Made by a program: the position numbers and the translations under genes. From assembly GCF_024585285.1 (NCBI RefSeq), contig NZ_CP040755.1:930001-994000 (forward strand): 64,000 bases of DNA. Reading direction: 5' to 3'. Under the pieces are notes generated by a model. That model had not been told where the DNA came from. It saw only the letters and a program-made list of their open reading frames with translations, and searched no databases. Within the stretch, counting starts at the first letter, position 1; the number at the start of each line of letters is the position of its first letter. Source of the stretch: Colwellia sp. M166. GTDB lineage: Bacteria; Pseudomonadota; Gammaproteobacteria; Enterobacterales; Alteromonadaceae. Below, one piece after another: positions 58,252 through 64,000 of the stretch.

Positions 58252-61200
58252 TACTGCTCCTCACTAATATACAAATAGGTTCGCATCGTTTGTAGCGTGA
58301 AACCAACCGGTATTATTTTTCGTCCAACGATGATATTACCTACTGCATCATCATCTGTCTCGGGATCACCATCATCATTAGGGACAACAATTAAGGTTGG
58401 TGCACCTAAAAACTGTTCATTAATTTCAACTTTACGTACCGGCTCTGCATCAGGCGTAGTTTCATTCCAGTTATATATAGCCGTGCCTAATGCAAGATCA
58501 ACAGCATATAATAATCCCGTGCCATTAGGTTGTTCACAATGAATAACATTCGGCTCTAAGTTCGGCGGAATGAATGTCGTAAAATAAACAACACCATTAA
58601 TAACAATGGCATCTGCGGTACTTTTTTCTCCCGTGCCTTCAACAAGGTCGATATACCAGCCTGATTTATTACTCACTGCTATTTCGAGTCCTTCACGCTC
58701 TTGGCTTGTTAAGGTTTTAGCAAAGGGATCATCAGTGTAATCGTACAAATCATTTTTTAGCAAAGCTGGTGGAGCTTTTGGCTCTACTGCACTATAAAAA
58801 GACTGGGTCTTAATATGTTCATCTTTAATCATGAAAAAACGGTCATTGGTATCTATACCAATAGGATTAGATCTATCGCCACTACCAATAAGTACTGCAT
58901 CATAAGGTTTTTCTTGATGGCTAACGATTTTAATCGTTTTACCATCTTCATCCGTCACTTCAGTTTCAATCGTTTCACTGATAAAAGTGCGTACGATCGA
59001 TGGTTCGTTAAAAAAACGTAAATCAGTACTATTGGTTGTACCCCCAAACTCTGCCAATTTAAATACCGTCCAAGGATCATTGCTGTCATTAGCTATCGCA
59101 CTTGGCATATCAACACGCCAAACATTACCACCAGTATCACCGGTATATAAACGATCAATCATGCCATCACCGTCGCTGTCTAATATACCAATACTTGATG
59201 GAATACTATCAGTGCCAATAAAAGTGCTATCAGCTCCCAGTGGCGCTAAGCTCCACTTTAGTGTCCCCGTTGCGGCATCAACCATATAAATAGCACGCCC
59301 TTTTACGTCGGCAATTCCTGGAGTTGAAGAGTCTTTTGCTACATCATAACCGCCGCCAAAAAATAATACCGGTGCTGCTACAGCACTATTACCAGTGCCA
59401 TTTATATTTAATTTAGAGTAACCAAGCTTTGGTTGTGACCATGACTGGCCGAGTTCGCCAAACCCTGTTGATGCTGCATCAATATGCCATAGTTTACTTG
59501 GCGTACTTGGATTACTGATATCAAGTGCATAATAAGATGAGCCTCCACGGCGCAAGCCAAAAAACACCCAGACTTTATCTGTACCATTAATAATGCCATC
59601 GCCATTATTATCTTTTATATATGATGTGATACTGCCATCAATACCATAAACTTTTTCAGCCGTTGCGTAATTTTCTCTTAATGGTTTAATATTGTTAAAA
59701 AATTCTTTCGGCATAAATGCCCAATCTTCATCTACAGTGGCGCCTTTATCTTCAAACATATGAAGCGCTCCAGCATTAGTACCAATGACAACTCTAATAC
59801 TGGTGCCGTAGTTAATCACCAAAGGTTTAGAATGTAGAGGATCACCAAAAACATCTGGCCGCATAATGGGTGTAGTGCCATCATCTAATTTAACGCTGTC
59901 AACATTTTTACCCATCGCCCAATTTAAATAAGTGCCAACATCATCTTCGGCAACATCCATTTCAGTCGCAAGTTCAAGACTACCACCAAGCGAAATTTCA
60001 GCTTGAGTTTCAGTTAACAAAGCTAAAGTCCCGGCAGTACCAATATCACTGTAAATAACCCGGTTTATTTTGCTACGCAACATTTCAGCTACGCCACCTT
60101 CACTAACCTTATCACCATCCTCTGAGTTATCTGGCGACCAAAAACTTGTTACCTGTTCCGAAAAATGACCACTATTAACATCAAGCGCTGGTTTACCATG
60201 TTTTCCTACTTGTTTATTACTAACAACTTTATATTTCTTCAAGTTACCTTGCCATCGTGGTCCATTATCAGGTTGAAACATAGCGTAATAAACTGAGTTT
60301 AAGGTTTCTGTGCGGTCAAAGTTATTCGCTGCCACTGACGCAGATGTCAAGCTATCATTGCTTGGTTCTAAATCTTCCAAAGCGCCAACCAAAGCCGCAG
60401 TTAACTGCGCACTATCTGTCGCACGAAAGTATTTCCCACCGCCAAGTCTTGCAGTTTCTTTTAATAAGGGCGCAGCATCATCAGCACCGTCACTAAAGCC
60501 AATGGTATAGATATCTGCGGTTTGTTTACCTGATAGCTGAGTATTAAGATCTTGATTACTCATCCATTCTGCAAGGCCGGCCAGATAGTTTCCATCATAT
60601 TTACTGCCGGTGAAGTTAATAGTAGTGCCATCATCGACAGTAGATAAGCCTTCGACTTTACCATCGGCATGATGGTCTTGAGTGGGCACACCATCCGTAA
60701 TTAAAATAACATAAACTTTATTACTACAGCTTGAAAAAGGGCTAACATATTTGTTTGATAATTCAACGGAAGGGTCGGTATCTCTAGGTGGAACATTTTT
60801 TGTGTAGTAAATGCTACCGTCATTATAATAAATATTAATATCATCATCACCATACTCAATATTTTTCCCAGAAAAATACAAAGATGATTCATAAAGCGTT
60901 TCGCATAAAGGTGTATTTCCTCTGGCATTAACTTCATTATTAACCAGATCAAGGAGTGTCGTTTTATTCTCATCGGTCATTTCCTTTATGCCCGCCACAA
61001 TACGACCGCCGTTGCCATGATTTGAGCTATCACCATAGTTATAGTTAAAGATTTGTAAGCCAAAGTCGATGGAAGGTGCTGAATTAATCACATCATTAAT
61101 ACTTTCTCGCGCCATCTCCATACGGCTTCGCGTCTCTTCTTGCGTATTATTACCATAATGCCAACGTAAATAGTTATCGGTATAAAGTGTGATTAATGTG

Positions 61201-61790
61201 CCACTCCACACGACATTTGAATTACTTTCATCAGCAGTGAAGTATTCCGGATTATTTTTATCCCCTAAATAGTTAACGGGAAAACCAGGTTCAACGCCAT
61301 CGGCATTGTTAGGATTGTTACTTAAAACATCGTCTTCACAATCTAATACATAGATATTAGAACCGTTACTGTCTGAAAGATTTAGCCATTGACCAGTATT
61401 ATTTTTATATTTGTAGCGTCGAATATGAGCAGTATAAAACCCCTTACTTATTAAAGATGATTTAGCGCTATCACAGCCATTTAATGAAGCCAAAAAACGG
61501 CGATTTTCTGTTGAGGTGTCGGGTTTAGGTATCTCATCACCTTTGTTATAGTATAAATACTCACTTGAAAACTTGGTTGTATTAGGAATTGCCGGATAAT
61601 TTTCTGTTGGGTCATATCTAATTTTAACCGTTTCTTCTGTCGTCATACTGCCGGAGTTATCAAGAATGATCAGTACTTGGGTTTTTGCACCCGCAAGTTT
61701 AACCGCCTCACTAACGTATAACTCGATATCTTCACTAAAAGACATTGTCGAGATAAACATCAATAGGCTTATCAGCAGATATTTTTTCAT
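58251..61790 (-). CDS. pilY1: Type IV pilus tip adhesin/assembly protein PilY1
   Basis: The 1179-residue secreted protein has a signal peptide (ISLLMFISTMSFS), an N-terminal von Willebrand factor A domain with a MIDAS motif DNSGSMT near residues 44-50 and VILITDGVPTQDHHAD, and a C-terminal PilY1 beta-propeller. Calcium-binding loops of EF-hand type occur at DNNGDGIINGTDK and DSDGDGMIDR. PilY1 sits at the pilus tip, and controls retraction, adhesion and surface sensing. The length is normal for the family. Confidence 0.95.
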   Translation of the reverse strand: MKKYLLISLLMFISTMSFSEDIELYVSEAVKLAGAKTQVLIILDNSGSMTTEETVKIRYDPTENYPAIPNTTKFSSEYLYYNKGDEIPKPDTSTENRRFLASLNGCDSAKSSLISKGFYTAHIRRYKYKNNTGQWLNLSDSNGSNIYVLDCEDDVLSNNPNNADGVEPGFPVNYLGDKNNPEYFTADESNSNVVWSGTLITLYTDNYLRWHYGNNTQEETRSRMEMARESINDVINSAPSIDFGLQIFNYNYGDSSNHGNGGRIVAGIKEMTDENKTTLLDLVNNEVNARGNTPLCETLYESSLYFSGKNIEYGDDDINIYYNDGSIYYTKNVPPRDTDPSVELSNKYVSPFSSCSNKVYVILITDGVPTQDHHADGKVEGLSTVDDGTTINFTGSKYDGNYLAGLAEWMSNQDLNTQLSGKQTADIYTIGFSDGADDAAPLLKETARLGGGKYFRATDSAQLTAALVGALEDLEPSNDSLTSASVAANNFDRTETLNSVYYAMFQPDNGPRWQGNLKKYKVVSNKQVGKHGKPALDVNSGHFSEQVTSFWSPDNSEDGDKVSEGGVAEMLRSKINRVIYSDIGTAGTLALLTETQAEISLGGSLELATEMDVAEDDVGTYLNWAMGKNVDSVKLDDGTTPIMRPDVFGDPLHSKPLVINYGTSIRVVIGTNAGALHMFEDKGATVDEDWAFMPKEFFNNIKPLRENYATAEKVYGIDGSITSYIKDNNGDGIINGTDKVWVFFGLRRGGSSYYALDISNPSTPSKLWHIDAASTGFGELGQSWSQPKLGYSKLNINGTGNSAVAAPVLFFGGGYDVAKDSSTPGIADVKGRAIYMVDAATGTLKWSLAPLGADSTFIGTDSIPSSIGILDSDGDGMIDRLYTGDTGGNVWRVDMPSAIANDSNDPWTVFKLAEFGGTTNSTDLRFFNEPSIVRTFISETIETEVTDEDGKTIKIVSHQEKPYDAVLIGSGDRSNPIGIDTNDRFFMIKDEHIKTQSFYSAVEPKAPPALLKNDLYDYTDDPFAKTLTSQEREGLEIAVSNKSGWYIDLVEGTGEKSTADAIVINGVVYFTTFIPPNLEPNVIHCEQPNGTGLLYAVDLALGTAIYNWNETTPDAEPVRKVEINEQFLGAPTLIVVPNDDGDPETDDDAVGNIIVGRKIIPVGFTLQTMRTYLYISEEQ

Positions 61791-61827
61791 TATGTTAACT
61801 CCAGTATTCAGCTAAAACACCCTAGCG

Positions 61828-62331
61828 TTATCGCAAAAGTTGTTGAACAACTCCGGTATTAACGACAACAGTATTGGTATTTTTTCGTCCATATTCGCGA
61901 ACCACCTGCACACGTAATACATTACAAGAAAAAACTTGTGTTGAAGAAGCTGATCGAGAATGCGGACAATATGGCTCTAACTCTAGATCATTATTAGCAA
62001 TCTTAATATCAGCGGTGGTATCACTACCAATATTAGTTTTAGTTAAGGTATCTGTTACCACAACAGGAAACTTAACTAAGGGCAAGGCAAAGGCATTATT
62101 ACCTAAGCCACCATTAATTTGCCTAAACATCACCTCATCGCTGGCACTTATTGCTTCTTGCGTAGCTACAACTTTATCTTCACTCGCGCCCGACATTTTC
62201 ATATCTGACGTCGTATTTTGCATCAAAGCGCCAGCAACAGCGGTTAAAGCGATTAAAAAAACCAATGAGACAATCAACACCACACCTTTTTGTCGATTAA
62301 AAGCACTTGTCTTGACTTTCGAACTCACCAT
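61828..62331 (-). CDS. pilX: Type IV minor pilin PilX
   Basis: The 167-residue product begins with KGVVLIVSLVFLIALTAVAGALMQNTTSDMKMSG, the PilX N-terminal helix, which has no conserved Glu+5. It is followed by a short soluble domain with a cysteine pair (EPYCPHS and SCNVLRV). It overlaps pilW by 7 bp. Confidence 0.9.
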   Translation of the reverse strand: MVSSKVKTSAFNRQKGVVLIVSLVFLIALTAVAGALMQNTTSDMKMSGASEDKVVATQEAISASDEVMFRQINGGLGNNAFALPLVKFPVVVTDTLTKTNIGSDTTADIKIANNDLELEPYCPHSRSASSTQVFSCNVLRVQVVREYGRKNTNTVVVNTGVVQQLLR

Positions 62332-63284
62332 GAGTCGACTCCTGCGTTATATAGCGTTACTGTTGAATTAAATAATAATCGCCGATAATTGTCATTAAAA
62401 GTGACCGGTAGGTCACCTAAATTATATGTATTACTATTAGTATATTTACTATCAGGAAGAATGCTACGTGCCAACACATATATACGTACCGCCAAAATCC
62501 GGTTATCGTTACCATGATCCCATTGAGTGATAGTCATGTTATCTGCCGAAACAAAAGTATCAACAATACCATAGCCGGCATTATCGGGTGAGTCTGTATC
62601 TAAGCCATACATGAAGCGGATCATTTCAATACCATCAATGATCGGATCAAAAGTCATTTTTTTTGTTAATCGCCCTTGCATCAACACGGGTACCGTATTA
62701 TTGCCTTGCACTTCTTCTCTTATATAATAAATATGATGTTGATACTCCCAAAGTTGACTATTTAACACTTTAGGAATAGTCGTCCCCGTGAATATTGACG
62801 CTTCACTTAAGTTGGAAATTATATAATATTGTTGAGCTGTGCTTAATGTTAATGGCTCTGATATTGCCCTTTTAAACTGAATAACGTCGGATGCAACTTT
62901 TGCATCCTCGATACATCCCATAATTGAACTATTTGTTACTGTTTGCCCCCAAAGCGCTCTAAAGTGACCAATCCCTGCCGGAAAAGTGCCATTATTTAAA
63001 CCTTCGCCGATACATTCATCACTAGGAGCACTATTTGGCACTGCATTTAACATTGATTTATCTAATGTGCCGGTATAATCTCCCCAGAAATTTTGTTTTA
63101 ATAAATCATCACTAAGCACACTTAAAGCGAAGCGACCATTTTCTTGCAGTTCACCATAAGTGGCTGTTTCTTGGCTAGTGGTTTTCATACCGACGAAAAC
63201 ACTCAGTACGCCAGCAAATAATGCTAAACCAACCGCAAGGGAAATAAATATCTCCACTAGCGTAAATCCACGTTGCTTGTTCAT
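62325..63284 (-). CDS. pilW: Type IV minor pilin PilW
   Basis: The 319-residue product has a short prepilin leader (MNKQRG) followed by FTLVEIFISLAVGLALFAGV, the usual PilW N-terminus. The conserved GELQENGRFALSVLSDDL follows, and the C-terminus runs to about 319 residues. It lies 1 bp after pilV. Confidence 0.92.
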   Translation of the reverse strand: MNKQRGFTLVEIFISLAVGLALFAGVLSVFVGMKTTSQETATYGELQENGRFALSVLSDDLLKQNFWGDYTGTLDKSMLNAVPNSAPSDECIGEGLNNGTFPAGIGHFRALWGQTVTNSSIMGCIEDAKVASDVIQFKRAISEPLTLSTAQQYYIISNLSEASIFTGTTIPKVLNSQLWEYQHHIYYIREEVQGNNTVPVLMQGRLTKKMTFDPIIDGIEMIRFMYGLDTDSPDNAGYGIVDTFVSADNMTITQWDHGNDNRILAVRIYVLARSILPDSKYTNSNTYNLGDLPVTFNDNYRRLLFNSTVTLYNAGVDSW

Positions 63285-63285
63285 A

Positions 63286-63849
63286 TCAGTTTATAAATGC
63301 CTCAACTATCACTTGTCGCCTTTTACTGCCTGCTGTACCACAACTATTTTTTTTCGCATCAAAAATCTCTGTCCGCCCTTCCCAACTGATCACCACAGTG
63401 ACCGCATTTTCGGCTTGACTTATGCAGCCTCTGACACCAGTTAAGCCAGCAATATTATTACCATCATTAACAACATCGGCTCCCATCAACGACATTTCCC
63501 ACTCATATTTATCGTTAATCACCATTTCTACCGAACTACATACTCCAGCAAGGGTATTACAACGTTTTTCAGGCAAGGCATCTAAGGCCTCACCATAGTT
63601 TGTAGCCGCATATCCCGCTAGTGCCGCAGGATTGTTACTACGCATACGTTCTATAATATCTTGTGCCAAGGCCGATGCCACCGAACGTTGCATAGCATCA
63701 AAACTGCCTTTTTTAGCGGTTGCTTGCATAGCTACAGCACCTAAAATCCCGGTAACCAAAATAAATACAGCAATCAACACTTCAATAAATGTCATGCCTT
63801 TATTTAGCGAAAATTTGTTTTTTGGAGTACGGAAAAGTGTATTATTCAA
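63286..63849 (-). CDS. pilV: Type IV minor pilin PilV
   Basis: The 187-residue product has a leader ending in KG, followed by MTFIEVLIAVFILVTGILGA with glutamate +5 and AMQATAKKGSFDAMQRSVAS, the PilV signature. The start at 63849 is a TTG preceded by AAAGGG ten bases upstream. No ATG suits the leader, so TTG is likely. It is the first gene of the pilus cluster seen here, and the sequence to its right (63850-64000) looks like its promoter region. Confidence 0.87.
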   Translation of the reverse strand: MNNTLFRTPKNKFSLNKGMTFIEVLIAVFILVTGILGAVAMQATAKKGSFDAMQRSVASALAQDIIERMRSNNPAALAGYAATNYGEALDALPEKRCNTLAGVCSSVEMVINDKYEWEMSLMGADVVNDGNNIAGLTGVRGCISQAENAVTVVISWEGRTEIFDAKKNSCGTAGSKRRQVIVEAFIN

Positions 63850-64000
63850 TAGTTAATCGCCCTTTAAATAAGTATAAAAAACAACCTATATGATTACTAT
63901 AGCTGAAAAAGATAAAAGAAGAATAGCTAAATTTAGACGAGTTAGCACGCAGATAGAGAACAGAGGAGTCACTATTTAATATAAGTCTATATGTGTTAAA
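63850..64000. other. Upstream region of the pilus operon
   Basis: No coding frame continues here in the minus direction, so the pilV promoter should lie here. No motif was convincing enough to mark. Confidence 0.4.

Overview
The window looks like chromosomal DNA of a marine, AT-rich gammaproteobacterium of the Alteromonadales, closest in feel to Colwellia or Thalassotalea. This rests on protein style (YgiQ, YbiT, RlmJ, RluD, BamD, GlnB, ClpB and a pilVWXY1E type IV pilus cluster), the rRNA operon with tRNA-Ile(GAU) and tRNA-Ala(UGC) in the spacer, and the dispersed intergenic repeats. No genome search was possible, so the genus is an inference.

Layout. 1-8.7 kb: a partial FMN-binding glutamate-synthase-like gene, a block of two miniature inverted-repeat elements, a periplasmic solute-binding protein, an S9 peptidase, ygiQ and an orphan lipoprotein. 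9.2-27 kb: an accessory zone of decayed mobile elements. An IS91-type transposase gene with an in-frame stop is followed by a tyrosine recombinase split by an IS21 element (5-bp target duplication GTGCT). An IS66 element truncates a second recombinase, and a frameshifted IS110 gene lies further right. Between them sit a YdcN-like regulator divergent from a BenE/YdcO transporter with two palindromic operators, a GNAT protein, a soxC-soxD-like sulfur dehydrogenase pair and an ArsR-type regulator. 27-40 kb: a 2-oxoglutarate oxygenase, an aldehyde dehydrogenase divergent from an HxlR regulator, ybiT, rlmJ, a membrane-bound winged-helix/TPR regulator overlapping a small Cys-rich secreted protein, a DEAD-box helicase and folD.

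39.8-46.6 kb: a complete rRNA operon on the minus strand (16S, tRNA-Ile, tRNA-Ala, 23S, 5S) with two promoters, boxA sites and a terminator, followed by a degenerate second 5S copy with its own near-copy terminator. 46.7-64 kb: pssA, a second miniature-element block in which one element is nested inside the other, a DUF4124 protein, clpB with a sigma-32-like promoter, pgeF and rluD (overlapping), bamD, glnB, nadE, two FimT/GspH pseudopilin genes and, converging on them, the pilus cluster pilV-pilW-pilX-pilY1-pilE-tapY2.

I found no CRISPR array, prophage or recognisable defence island. The most interesting items are the two miniature-element families and their nesting, the uniform decay of the insertion sequences, the overlapping membrane-regulator/secreted-protein pair at 32.8-35.7 kb, and the pseudo-5S gene.
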